59,431 bases of DNA from Tateyamaria pelophila. GTDB taxonomy: Bacteria > Pseudomonadota > Alphaproteobacteria > Rhodobacterales > Rhodobacteraceae. The DNA lies in the NCBI RefSeq assembly GCF_019966495.1, contig NZ_JAIMIA010000023.1, positions 1 to 59,431 of the forward strand, given 5' to 3'. The first letter of the stretch is position 1, and every line of letters begins with the position of its first letter. The notes below the pieces were generated by a model. It saw only the letters and a program-made list of their open reading frames with translations. It was not told where the DNA came from and searched no databases. The position numbers were made by a program, and so were the translations under genes. This document shows, in pieces, positions 25,479 to 34,690 of this stretch.

Positions 25479-26606
25479 TCAAATCACATCGAAACGGGCC
25501 TCGGTACGGTCCACGCCGTTGACTTGCACCACAAGCCCGTGGGCCCCCGGATGCAGCACAAAGGTCGTCGCGTCCGCTTTCAGCTTGTGCACCTTTCGGA
25601 TGACCAACGGAGACCCCGCCGTCACCGTGCCCACCTTCAGCTTGAACACCTTTTCCACCCACCTGCCGCCAGGTCGCGCAAAACGTATCCGGTAGTCAAT
25701 CAACACCGGGACGGACCGTTTCCCGGTCACGGTGACCGTGAACGCCAATCCATCCCCCCGCATCACTTGCGGCGTTTCAATGTCCACCGTGACAGCCACA
25801 GGCACGTCACGTGCAAACCCGAGCATATCCAACGTGCGCGGATGACCGGTCTTGATCAGCGTGCGCATGGCATGACGCTGCATCCACTGATGTTCTCTGG
25901 CGTTTTGCGCGCCGCTTGCCTCCCAGGCCTCCAGCCGGTCCAACACCGCATCCGGATCGAACTTGGCGATATCATTCAGATGATTGGCGACAGAGCGGGT
26001 GACGAAGCGCGTGCCATCCCCATGCAGCCGGTCCAGCAAAGGCAGGGTCTGGTCCGGCGTCAGATCAACCTTGCGCGCCCAGGGCAATCTGGGCCGCGTC
26101 CCCTCGCTGACCAATCGGCGCACATGGTAATTCCCGTCCCCCGCCCAGTCCCGCAACCGCGCCAGCGTCACATCCGGCCAGCGGTTCACGAACGGACGGA
26201 TGTAGAATTCCATCGAAAAACGTTGTGTCGCCGCATGGATCAGATCGAGCGCGCGCTCCGGATGCGCCTCCAGACCATGACGTACCGCCAGCACACCGGG
26301 AACCGCGTGGATGAAGCGGCCAAAATCGTCGTCGCGCAACGTGGGATCCAGACGCGGCGGCAGCGCGGCTTCCAATTGATCCGCCATCGTTGGAAAATCA
26401 GAAGCCAGATACGGCTCCAGACACTCCGCAAACCAGTCCAGACAGGCCATTAACGACCGATCCGGAATGCCCGACAGCGACGCCTCCAGAAACCCCGCCC
26501 GGTCAAAACCGGACAAGGTCGCGTCGTACTCATCCGCCAAATCACCCAAAGATCTCGCGTTAAACAGCTGATCCTTCGCCGAAAATGTCGGCGGACCCTT
26601 TGCCAT
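25479..26606 (-). CDS. AlkC-like DNA alkylation repair protein
   Basis: A 375-aa protein. The N-terminal two thirds look like helical HEAT-type repeats, and IRPFVNRWPD followed by HVRRLVSEGTRPRLPW (161-176) is characteristic of AlkC/AlkD-type 3-methyladenine glycosylases, which excise positively charged alkylated bases. The last 100 residues are beta-rich (VAVTVDIETP, VLIDYRIRF), consistent with the Ig-like C-terminal domain of AlkC. The ATG overlaps the stop of the preceding SDR gene by one base (TGATG). A hairpin repeat follows the stop. Confidence 0.8.
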   Translation of the reverse strand: MAKGPPTFSAKDQLFNARSLGDLADEYDATLSGFDRAGFLEASLSGIPDRSLMACLDWFAECLEPYLASDFPTMADQLEAALPPRLDPTLRDDDFGRFIHAVPGVLAVRHGLEAHPERALDLIHAATQRFSMEFYIRPFVNRWPDVTLARLRDWAGDGNYHVRRLVSEGTRPRLPWARKVDLTPDQTLPLLDRLHGDGTRFVTRSVANHLNDIAKFDPDAVLDRLEAWEASGAQNAREHQWMQRHAMRTLIKTGHPRTLDMLGFARDVPVAVTVDIETPQVMRGDGLAFTVTVTGKRSVPVLIDYRIRFARPGGRWVEKVFKLKVGTVTAGSPLVIRKVHKLKADATTFVLHPGAHGLVVQVNGVDRTEARFDVI

Positions 26607-27385
26607 CAAATGGTGGCCACAGTCGCTCCGCCATCCAGCAGGATGTTCTGGCCCACGATAAAGCCCGCATGTTGCGAGCACAGGAACGCACAGGTCGCGC
26701 CAAATTCTTCGCGTGTACCGTATCGCCCAACCGGGATCGTCGCCTCACGCCGTGCGCGCGCCTCTTCAAGCGTGATGCCTTGCGCCTTTACCACACCGCC
26801 GTCCAACGCGATGGCGCGATCCGTCGCATGGATACCGGGCAACAGGTTGTTGATAGTCACGCCCTGCCCCGCAACCTGGCGCGACGTCCCGGCCACATAG
26901 CCGGTCAGGCCGGTGCGCGCCGCGTTTGACAGGCCCAACACCGGGATCGGCGCCTTGACGGATTGCGACGTAATGTTCACAACCCGGCCCCAACCGCGTT
27001 CCATCATCCCCGGCACCAATGCCTTGATCAGCGCAATCGGGGCGAGCATGTTGGCGTCCAGCGCCTTGATGAAGTCGTCGCGGTCCCAATCCGTCCACAT
27101 GCCGGGGGGCGGACCGCCCGCATTGTTGACCAGAATATCCGCATTTCCGGCCGCCGCGATCACCTCTGCCTGACCCTCTGCCGTCGACACATCCGCCGCA
27201 ACCGTCACAACATCCACACCATGCTTCGCGCGAATGTCAGCGGCCGACGCCTCCAGCGCCTCTGAGCCGCGCGCGTTCATCACCAGATTGCATCCGGCCG
27301 CGGCCAATGCCTCTGCACAGCCCAGCCCCAGACCCTTGGACGATGCGCACACCACCGCACGTTTGCCTGCAATTCCCAAATCCAT
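26606..27385 (-). CDS. SDR-family oxidoreductase with atypical active site
   Basis: A 259-aa protein with cofactor loop CASSKGLGLG (13-22), NNAG (87-90), and the C-terminal GQNILLDGG usual in 3-oxoacyl-reductase-like SDRs. The active-site YxxxK is replaced: GLSNAARTGLTG (about 151-162) has Ser and Arg at the Tyr and Lys positions, while Ser140 is kept. A subfamily with this LSN-R pattern exists. I took the ATG at 27385 because GGGAGAG lies upstream. It is the first gene of a two-gene operon with the alkC-like gene. Confidence 0.8.
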   Translation of the reverse strand: MDLGIAGKRAVVCASSKGLGLGCAEALAAAGCNLVMNARGSEALEASAADIRAKHGVDVVTVAADVSTAEGQAEVIAAAGNADILVNNAGGPPPGMWTDWDRDDFIKALDANMLAPIALIKALVPGMMERGWGRVVNITSQSVKAPIPVLGLSNAARTGLTGYVAGTSRQVAGQGVTINNLLPGIHATDRAIALDGGVVKAQGITLEEARARREATIPVGRYGTREEFGATCAFLCSQHAGFIVGQNILLDGGATVATI

Positions 27386-27521
27386 TCCATCTCTCCCGAT
27401 CATTCCGAAGCCTCAGAAGTAACCATACGTCACCCGATGCGCCAGCCAAAGACCGCGCCGTTGACCGATCCGCGCCACAATTCTACATTATAAGTTGATG
27501 AGACCTCATCCATGACGGGCC

Positions 27522-28526
27522 ATGACACATATATCCATACCCAGCTCAGGCCAAAGCCTGCCGGTTTACCGGGCCGAGAGTTTCGTGGTCACGCACGGGG
27601 CTAATCTTGGCGATCCCCTGTCGCACGCGGATGAATTGATGTTGGACGACGTCTATCAGCTGAGCCTGACTGCGATCCCCGAACATTTGACGCTGAACAC
27701 CAGCGCGCATGCCGTCCTGACCGTCGCGCCTGACAGCACCGTGGGCCAAACCGGGGCCACGATTCACCTCGATTGCGCCCTGACGCTGATGTCCCCCGAT
27801 GGGCAGATCACCGATGCGCTTGTTCTGGTCGAGGTCGATGATGCGGGCGATATCGACGGGATCTACCTGATGCCCCTTTCGCCTCTGGTGCCACGCACGT
27901 CATACGCGCTTGTCGGGATTGACCGCGACAGTGCGCAGGCCAAATTCGCGCACCTGTCCTCCGCGCGGTTCACCCGCGGCACGCACATCACCATGTCCTC
28001 GGGCCTTCAGACCCCGATCGAAGACCTGTCCGTCGGCGACCGGGTTCTGACGCGCAATGACGGCGCGCGGGAGATCCGCTGGATCGGGCAGTCGACAGTT
28101 CGCGCCGTGGGGGAGTTTGCCCCCATTTGCATTCGCGCAGGCGCGCTCAACAACATGCACGATCTGATCGTGTCCCCCGATCATCGCCTGTTCATCTATC
28201 AGCGGCAGGATCGGCTGGGTGCGGGCCGCTCCGAGCTCATGATCAAGGCACGGCATCTTGTGAACGGAGAGAGCGTGACCGTTCAGGATGGCGGCTTCGT
28301 CGACTATTTCGAGCTCGTTTTTGACACGCATCAAATCATCTACGCCGAGGGGATTGCAGCGGAATCCATGTTGATCGACACGCGCAGCGAGCCTGTTGTC
28401 CCGCATGAGGTAACCGCGAAGTTGCCTGACAGCACAGATGGCGGGCTATCGGGCTTCGACGTCACCGAGACATTGCTCGACCGCCCCGACGCCACGGAAA
28501 TCCTGCGCCGCGCGTCGACCCGATAG
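27522..28526 (+). CDS. Hint-domain protein
   Basis: A 334-aa protein with a long N-terminal part of unknown fold followed by a Hint_2 domain (about 147-290): TPIEDLSVGDRVLTRNDG, REIRWIGQ, AGALNNMHDLIVSPDHRLF and HQIIYAEGIAAESM are typical of the Rhodobacterales family. The first residue of the domain, normally Cys in CFTPGT, is Arg here (ARFTRGT), so self-processing is unlikely. No signal peptide is evident; relatives are often thought to be exported by type I systems. It is divergent from the SDR gene and converges with the SnoaL-like gene. Confidence 0.75.
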   Translation: MTHISIPSSGQSLPVYRAESFVVTHGANLGDPLSHADELMLDDVYQLSLTAIPEHLTLNTSAHAVLTVAPDSTVGQTGATIHLDCALTLMSPDGQITDALVLVEVDDAGDIDGIYLMPLSPLVPRTSYALVGIDRDSAQAKFAHLSSARFTRGTHITMSSGLQTPIEDLSVGDRVLTRNDGAREIRWIGQSTVRAVGEFAPICIRAGALNNMHDLIVSPDHRLFIYQRQDRLGAGRSELMIKARHLVNGESVTVQDGGFVDYFELVFDTHQIIYAEGIAAESMLIDTRSEPVVPHEVTAKLPDSTDGGLSGFDVTETLLDRPDATEILRRASTR

Positions 28527-28556
28527 ACCGGGCCAAACGCGACGACAGTCATTTCT

Positions 28557-28922
28557 TCATGCGTTGTAAAAGAATTCCTCGCGCACGATCTTGCCACCCG
28601 ACACATGGTAAACGGCGACTTCCTTCATATCCTCGATCTCGCCGCTCTTGAGGTTCTTTGCCTGCATTTCAAAGATCACCGCAAAGCGATCGTCCCCATG
28701 CGGCATCGGGTCGGAAATGCTGCCACCCAGCACTTCGAAATTCTCGTCCCACCAGGCGTGCTTGCCCTTGAGCGCATCGAGCCCCTGAACGGAACGGCCC
28801 CCGCCCATGTCCACGGCCTCGACCGACGTCGCATCGGGCGCATAGAGCTTGTCCAGATTGGGCGTGGTCCGATTTTCGCGGCAGCCTGCAACCAATTCGT
28901 TCGCAATTTCATCAAGTGTCAT
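28557..28922 (-). CDS. SnoaL-like (NTF2-fold) protein
   Basis: A 121-aa protein with the NTF2/SnoaL pattern: an N-terminal helix (LDEIANELVAGCRE), then LDKLYAPDATSVE, KHAWWDENF and a final beta strand pair VAVYHVSGGKIVREEFFY. Such cone-shaped folds bind small ligands or act as enzymes; the ligand is unknown. I set the start at 28922, where AAGGAAGG lies upstream. A TGACA-N5-TGTCA repeat 50 bp upstream is a likely operator. Confidence 0.75.
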   Translation of the reverse strand: MTLDEIANELVAGCRENRTTPNLDKLYAPDATSVEAVDMGGGRSVQGLDALKGKHAWWDENFEVLGGSISDPMPHGDDRFAVIFEMQAKNLKSGEIEDMKEVAVYHVSGGKIVREEFFYNA

Positions 28923-28971
28923 TTGAGTGCCTTCCTTGGCGGGTTTATGGGGCCTGCTTAGGAGGGGCACT

Positions 28972-28986
28972 TGACAGTTTTTGTCA
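28972..28986. promoter_or_regulatory. TGACA-N5-TGTCA inverted repeat, candidate operator
   Basis: TGACA and TGTCA flank GTTTT, 50 bp upstream of the SnoaL-like gene start. The same half-sites with 6-bp spacing form the core of the palindrome in front of the WYL regulator (22463-22496). The TTGACA of this site also resembles a -35 box on the plus strand, where no gene follows. Confidence 0.4.
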
Positions 28987-29026
28987 GTAGCCCATTTTTG
29001 TTCGCCACCCTGCCGTGCGCTCCGCG

Positions 29027-29371
29027 TCAGCCATTCAAGGCTTCCACCTGGCGGCGCGCCTCCGAAACAAGGCGCGGCGTGACGTCATCATCGTAATGGG
29101 CGCGGATGTGACCGGCGAGCAACGCGGTGTAATAGATTCGCAAGACATCGTTCACCCGCTGGCCATAGCCCGGCCCCAGCTTGCGAAACCAGCGTACCAT
29201 GTCGCTGTCCAGCCGCAGGGTGACGCGGGTCTTGTGACGACGCACAGGATGCCAGGTGTCCATGCCGTTCCACTCATCCGGCAGACTGCCGTCGATCCAC
29301 TTGAACATCATCTCCTGCTGGTGATCCTCCAGCGTTTGGATCATGTCGGTATGCGCTGTCTTGCGGGTCAT
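29027..29371 (-). CDS. BrnA-type antitoxin-like protein (orphan)
   Basis: A 114-aa protein. VTLRLDSDMVRWFRKLGPGY (50-69) followed by QRVNDVLRIYYTALL is the ribbon-helix-helix-like signature of BrnA antitoxins, which bind their own promoter and the RNase toxin BrnT. No BrnT-like reading frame lies on either side, and the N-terminus is longer than usual. It may be a stand-alone DNA-binding protein. AGGAG lies 8 nt before the ATG. It is divergent from prfC. Confidence 0.7.
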   Translation of the reverse strand: MTRKTAHTDMIQTLEDHQQEMMFKWIDGSLPDEWNGMDTWHPVRRHKTRVTLRLDSDMVRWFRKLGPGYGQRVNDVLRIYYTALLAGHIRAHYDDDVTPRLVSEARRQVEALNG

Positions 29372-29448
29372 GGGCCAGGCTCCTGTTGCAGGTGATCTGC
29401 AAAGAATGCTGACAACAAGTTAACAACTGCCAAGCCGGGCGCGCGCTG

Positions 29449-29503
29449 CCGGTGCACATCCGGTGCACATAGGGTGCACGCCCGGTGCCCCCACGGTGTC
29501 TTG
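29449..29503. repeat. 11-bp tandem array upstream of prfC
   Basis: Five successive 11-bp units: CCGGTGCACAT twice, then AGGGTGCACGC, CCGGTGCCCCC and ACGGTGTCTTG, each with GGTG at the same phase; the first three contain the palindrome GTGCAC. The array ends 33 bp before the prfC start and lies 77 bp upstream of the divergent BrnA-like gene. The spacing of about one helical turn suits a protein binding one face of DNA. Confidence 0.7.
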
Positions 29504-29536
29504 CACCATGCAGGGCCGCGCTCTATACGCGGCGAC

Positions 29537-31144
<1,608 letters not shown>

Positions 31145-31147
31145 AAT

Positions 31148-32101
31148 ATGGCGGGCGGCCCCCTTTTGCTGGTGCCGCAACCGGTCCAGACGGATCCGGC
31201 GAAACTGCGCTGGGGCATCGTATCGACAGTCAAAGCACCGCTGGCACAGGTCGCGCGGTTCGTGGCCTTTCACCTCGATATGGGCGCCCACCGCATCCAT
31301 CTGCACCTGGATCAACCCGACCCCGCCATCGCGGAGCGGCTCGCCCATCCGCGTGTTCGGTTTTACCAATGCGATGACGCGTACTGGGCCGGGAAGCAGG
31401 AAAAACTGCGCCACAGCCATCAGTTACGTCAGGCTTTTAATGCAAGTCGCATCTACCGGATCTGCAAACTGGACTGGCTCGCGCATATCGATGTGGACGA
31501 GTTCATCCTTGCTCCTGCGCCGATGACCGAAGCGCTGGCAGGGGCAGACCCGCTCACCACGCATATCGCAATGACCCCGGTCGAGATGCTCGACCACCCG
31601 GGCGATCCGCAGTACTTCAAACGTATCGGGCGCAGGGCGGCGGTGCGCCAAATCTATCCCACCTATGGCGATCACATTTCTGGCGGCTTTCTCAGCACGC
31701 AAAGTCCCAAGAACATCGCGCGCACCGGGCTGGAGGGCGTGCGGTTGGGCATTCACGCCCTGCGCCATTTCGGCAATATCGTGCGCCCTGCCACCGTGAT
31801 CCCAGATCTCGATATCGGACACGCCCACGCGCCGGACTGGGAAACCTTTCACCGCCACGTTACATACCGCCTGGACAAAGGCAGCTATCGCAATCGCAAG
31901 GGCCGCTACAACCCTCTGGGCGGGCTGATCACGACGCTGATGGAAGATGGCGGCATCCCCGCCTTGCGGCACTTCCACGAAGAACTGTCCGTCGCCACAC
32001 CTGAACGGCTTGACCTGTTGGCCACCCATGACATGCTGGTCACCCGGACGCTTGATCTTGACGCCAAGGTCGCGCGATTTTTCGGCAAGCTGGAGGGCTG
32101 A
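31148..32101 (+). CDS. Glycosyltransferase family 2-like protein, first of tandem pair
   Basis: A 317-aa protein of the PF13704 type. IVSTVKAPLAQVARFVAFH near the N-terminus and HIDVDEF near 117-123 (DxD) define the catalytic domain; SGGFLSTQSPKN and FHRHVTYRLDKGSY are shared with the next gene. It starts 3 nt after prfC and probably shares its transcript. The two tandem proteins are clear paralogues (VDEF, IYPT-G, GGFLS, KGSYR); substrates are unknown. Confidence 0.75.
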   Translation: MAGGPLLLVPQPVQTDPAKLRWGIVSTVKAPLAQVARFVAFHLDMGAHRIHLHLDQPDPAIAERLAHPRVRFYQCDDAYWAGKQEKLRHSHQLRQAFNASRIYRICKLDWLAHIDVDEFILAPAPMTEALAGADPLTTHIAMTPVEMLDHPGDPQYFKRIGRRAAVRQIYPTYGDHISGGFLSTQSPKNIARTGLEGVRLGIHALRHFGNIVRPATVIPDLDIGHAHAPDWETFHRHVTYRLDKGSYRNRKGRYNPLGGLITTLMEDGGIPALRHFHEELSVATPERLDLLATHDMLVTRTLDLDAKVARFFGKLEG

Positions 32102-32104
32102 TCG

Positions 32105-33040
32105 TTGACCAAATGGGGCCTCAGCGCCACGATCCTGGCCCCTGCGCCCGACATTCTGCGCTTTGCGGCCTATCATCTGGAGCAGGGCGCGCACCGGCTT
32201 TACCTCTATCTTGATGCGGAAAACCCGGACGCATATGCCACCCTCAAGGCCCATTCCAAAATCCGGGTGCAAACCTGCGACGTGGCGCATTGGAAAAAGC
32301 TGATCGGCAAACGACCGGACCGGCATCAGGTGCGGCAGACCCTAAATGCCACCCACGCCTACAATCGTCGCGCCGAGGTGGATTGGTTGATCCATATGGA
32401 TGTCGACGAATTCCTCGTGTCTCAGCCCCCGATCGCAGAGGCCTTGGGTGCGTTGGACCGCACACAGATCGCGGCCCGTGTCCGCCCCGTGGAGTTGCTC
32501 GGCGGCAGTGACCGGGCCTTCAAGGCCTTTATTCCAGCAGGCCCGAACCGGCGAGCGTTGGTGAATGAGATTTATCCCACCTTCGGCACATATGTTCGGG
32601 GTGGCTTTCTCAGCCATCTGGCAGGAAAGCTGTTTGTGCGCACCGGATTACCCGACATGACCGTGCGTATTCACAATGCGTTTCAGGACGGCAAGATGCT
32701 GGTCGATGCGGTCGAACTCACGCAAATGGATCTGGCGCATTGCCACGCCAAATCCTGGGACGCATGGCGCGCGGCGTACACGTACCGCCTGCAAAAGGGG
32801 TCCTACCGGTCAGAGATCAAACCCGCGACCACGCCGGAGAATGGCGGCTTGTCCCTGCATGATCTCTTTACCTTGATCGAGGCGGAGTCCGGCCTTGCCG
32901 GACTCCGCCAATTCTATGACGAGGTCATCGGCGACAGCCCTGATCTGCGCGCCCGCCTTGAGGCCCACGGCCTTTTGCGGCTGATTAAAATCGACCTTGA
33001 CGCAGCGGCGCACAGACACTTCCCCGACGCCTTCATTTGA
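32105..33040 (+). CDS. Glycosyltransferase family 2-like protein, second of tandem pair
   Basis: A 311-aa paralogue of the preceding protein: LAPAPDILRFAAYHLEQGA, HMDVDEFLVS (DxD), NEIYPTFGTYVRGGFLS and YRLQKGSYR line up with it. The start is TTG at 32105, with GGAGG 7 nt upstream inside the end of the previous gene. The pair may elaborate the same polysaccharide. The C-terminal part diverges most. Confidence 0.75.
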   Translation: MTKWGLSATILAPAPDILRFAAYHLEQGAHRLYLYLDAENPDAYATLKAHSKIRVQTCDVAHWKKLIGKRPDRHQVRQTLNATHAYNRRAEVDWLIHMDVDEFLVSQPPIAEALGALDRTQIAARVRPVELLGGSDRAFKAFIPAGPNRRALVNEIYPTFGTYVRGGFLSHLAGKLFVRTGLPDMTVRIHNAFQDGKMLVDAVELTQMDLAHCHAKSWDAWRAAYTYRLQKGSYRSEIKPATTPENGGLSLHDLFTLIEAESGLAGLRQFYDEVIGDSPDLRARLEAHGLLRLIKIDLDAAAHRHFPDAFI

Positions 33041-33142
33041 CGCCGTGCATCGCCTTTGCTATGGACGCGCAGCATGTTGGAGCAACGCTCCCCCAATAGG
33101 GCCATTCGGGCCGACATCACGAGACGTAGCGGGCCCGGTAAG

Positions 33143-33161
33143 TGTCCGTAACAAACGGACA
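33143..33161 (+). promoter_or_regulatory. Hairpin 3 nt before the DEAD-box helicase start
   Basis: TGTCCGT and ACGGACA pair over an AACAA loop, and the ATG follows after TAC, without a Shine-Dalgarno sequence. A second small hairpin (GGAGC-AAC-GCTCC) lies upstream near 33080-33092. The leader is structured in a way that could make translation depend on temperature or helicase activity. Confidence 0.4.
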
Positions 33162-33164
33162 TAC

Positions 33165-34637
33165 ATGATAAAATTCTCAGAACTGAATCTAAACCCCAAA
33201 GTGCTGAAAGCCGTCGTCGAAGCGGGATACGAAACGCCAACGCCTATTCAGGCCGGTGCGATTCCCCCTGCTCTCGAAGGACGCGACGTCCTGGGCATCG
33301 CCCAGACAGGCACCGGTAAGACGGCCAGCTTTACCCTGCCCCTCATCACGATGCTTGCGCGCGGCCGTGCGCGCGCCCGCATGCCGCGCAGCCTCGTGCT
33401 CTGCCCGACCCGCGAATTGGCCGCCCAGGTGGCCGAAAACTTCGACACCTATGCCAAGCACGTCAAGCTGAGCAAGGCGCTGCTGATCGGCGGCGTGTCG
33501 TTCAAGGAGCAAGATACCCTCATCGACAAGGGTGTCGACGTTCTGATCGCCACACCGGGCCGTCTGCTGGACCATTTCGAACGCGGCAAGCTGATCCTGA
33601 ATGACGTCAAGGTCATGGTCGTCGACGAAGCGGACCGGATGCTCGATATGGGCTTTATCCCCGATATCGAACGCATCTTTGGCCTGACGCCGTTCACCCG
33701 CCAGACGCTGTTCTTTTCGGCCACCATGGCCCCCGAGATCGAGCGGATCACCAACACTTTCCTGTCCAATCCTGCACGGATCGAAGTTGCCCGTCAGGCC
33801 AGCGCGTCCGAGACGATTGAACAGGGCGTCGTCATGTTCAAAGGCTCGCGCAAGGATCGCGAAGCCTCGGAAAAGCGCAAGGTCTTGCGCATGTTGATCG
33901 ACGGTGAGGGCGATAAATGCACCAACGCCATCATTTTCTGCAACCGCAAAACGGATGTGGATATTGTCGCCAAGTCGCTCACCAAATACGGCTATGATGC
34001 AGCCCCGATCCACGGCGATCTTGACCAAAGCCAGCGCACGCGCACCCTCGATGGGTTCCGCAACGGTGATCTGCGGTTCCTCGTGGCCTCTGATGTGGCC
34101 GCACGCGGATTGGATGTTCCGGCGGTCAGCCATGTGTTCAACTTCGATGTGCCCAGCCACCCCGAAGATTATGTGCACCGGATCGGCCGGACCGGTCGGG
34201 CCGGTCGTGACGGCAAGGCGATCATGATCTGCGTGCCGCGCGACGAACGGAACTTTGCAGACGTTGAAAAGCTGCTTCAAAAAGACATTCCGCGCATCGA
34301 TAACCCCTTGGCGTCCTCGACAACCGCAGCCGCGCCGGAGACGGCAAAAGACGCGGAAAAGCCAAAGCGGTCGCGGTCGTCGCGCAAGCCCAAGGCCGAT
34401 GTCGTCGCGGTGACAGACGACGCCACCCAAACGAACGAAGCGCCACCCGCCGAAACAGCGCCGGAGCCCAAACCCGAACCCGCCAAAACGTCATCGTCCA
34501 ACCGCAGCCGGTCGTCGTCTGGCCGCAGTCGGTCGTCATCCAACCGCGATGACCGCGGTGGCAGCAAGGTCGTCGGCCTTGGCGATCACACGCCAAGTTT
34601 TATCGGGCTGAGCTTTGAGGAACGGCGCGTAAGTTAA
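33165..34637 (+). CDS. DEAD-box RNA helicase (RhlE-like)
   Basis: A 490-aa ATP-dependent RNA helicase. Q motif near residues 23-29 (ETPTPIQ), motif I AQTGTGKT (46-53), PTRELA, VDEAD (153-157), SAT, and HRIGRTGRAGR are all intact. After about residue 385 the chain becomes a low-complexity tail rich in Ser, Arg, Pro and Ala (SRSSSGRSRSSS), a likely RNA-binding extension. Such enzymes act in ribosome assembly and cold adaptation. The gene ends at a strong terminator. RhlE is the nearest named group, but I cannot be certain among RhlE, DeaD and CsdA-like paralogues. Confidence 0.88.
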   Translation: MIKFSELNLNPKVLKAVVEAGYETPTPIQAGAIPPALEGRDVLGIAQTGTGKTASFTLPLITMLARGRARARMPRSLVLCPTRELAAQVAENFDTYAKHVKLSKALLIGGVSFKEQDTLIDKGVDVLIATPGRLLDHFERGKLILNDVKVMVVDEADRMLDMGFIPDIERIFGLTPFTRQTLFFSATMAPEIERITNTFLSNPARIEVARQASASETIEQGVVMFKGSRKDREASEKRKVLRMLIDGEGDKCTNAIIFCNRKTDVDIVAKSLTKYGYDAAPIHGDLDQSQRTRTLDGFRNGDLRFLVASDVAARGLDVPAVSHVFNFDVPSHPEDYVHRIGRTGRAGRDGKAIMICVPRDERNFADVEKLLQKDIPRIDNPLASSTTAAAPETAKDAEKPKRSRSSRKPKADVVAVTDDATQTNEAPPAETAPEPKPEPAKTSSSNRSRSSSGRSRSSSNRDDRGGSKVVGLGDHTPSFIGLSFEERRVS

Positions 34638-34656
34638 ACGCCTGACCCTCGGAATT

Positions 34657-34688
34657 GAAAAAGGCGGGCCTTGCAGCCCGCCTTTTTC
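34657..34688. terminator. Bidirectional intrinsic terminator
   Basis: GAAAAAGGCGGGC and GCCCGCCTTTTTC form a perfect 13-bp stem over a 6-nt loop. The A/T tracts make it work in both directions, ending the DEAD-box transcript on the plus strand and the rnj (nuo operon) transcript on the minus strand. Confidence 0.92.
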
Positions 34689-34690
34689 AT

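Noticed and set aside
29449..29503. CRISPR array or minisatellite at the GGTGCAC repeats
   Set aside because: The units are contiguous 11-mers without spacers and without cas genes nearby; they fit a regulatory array better.
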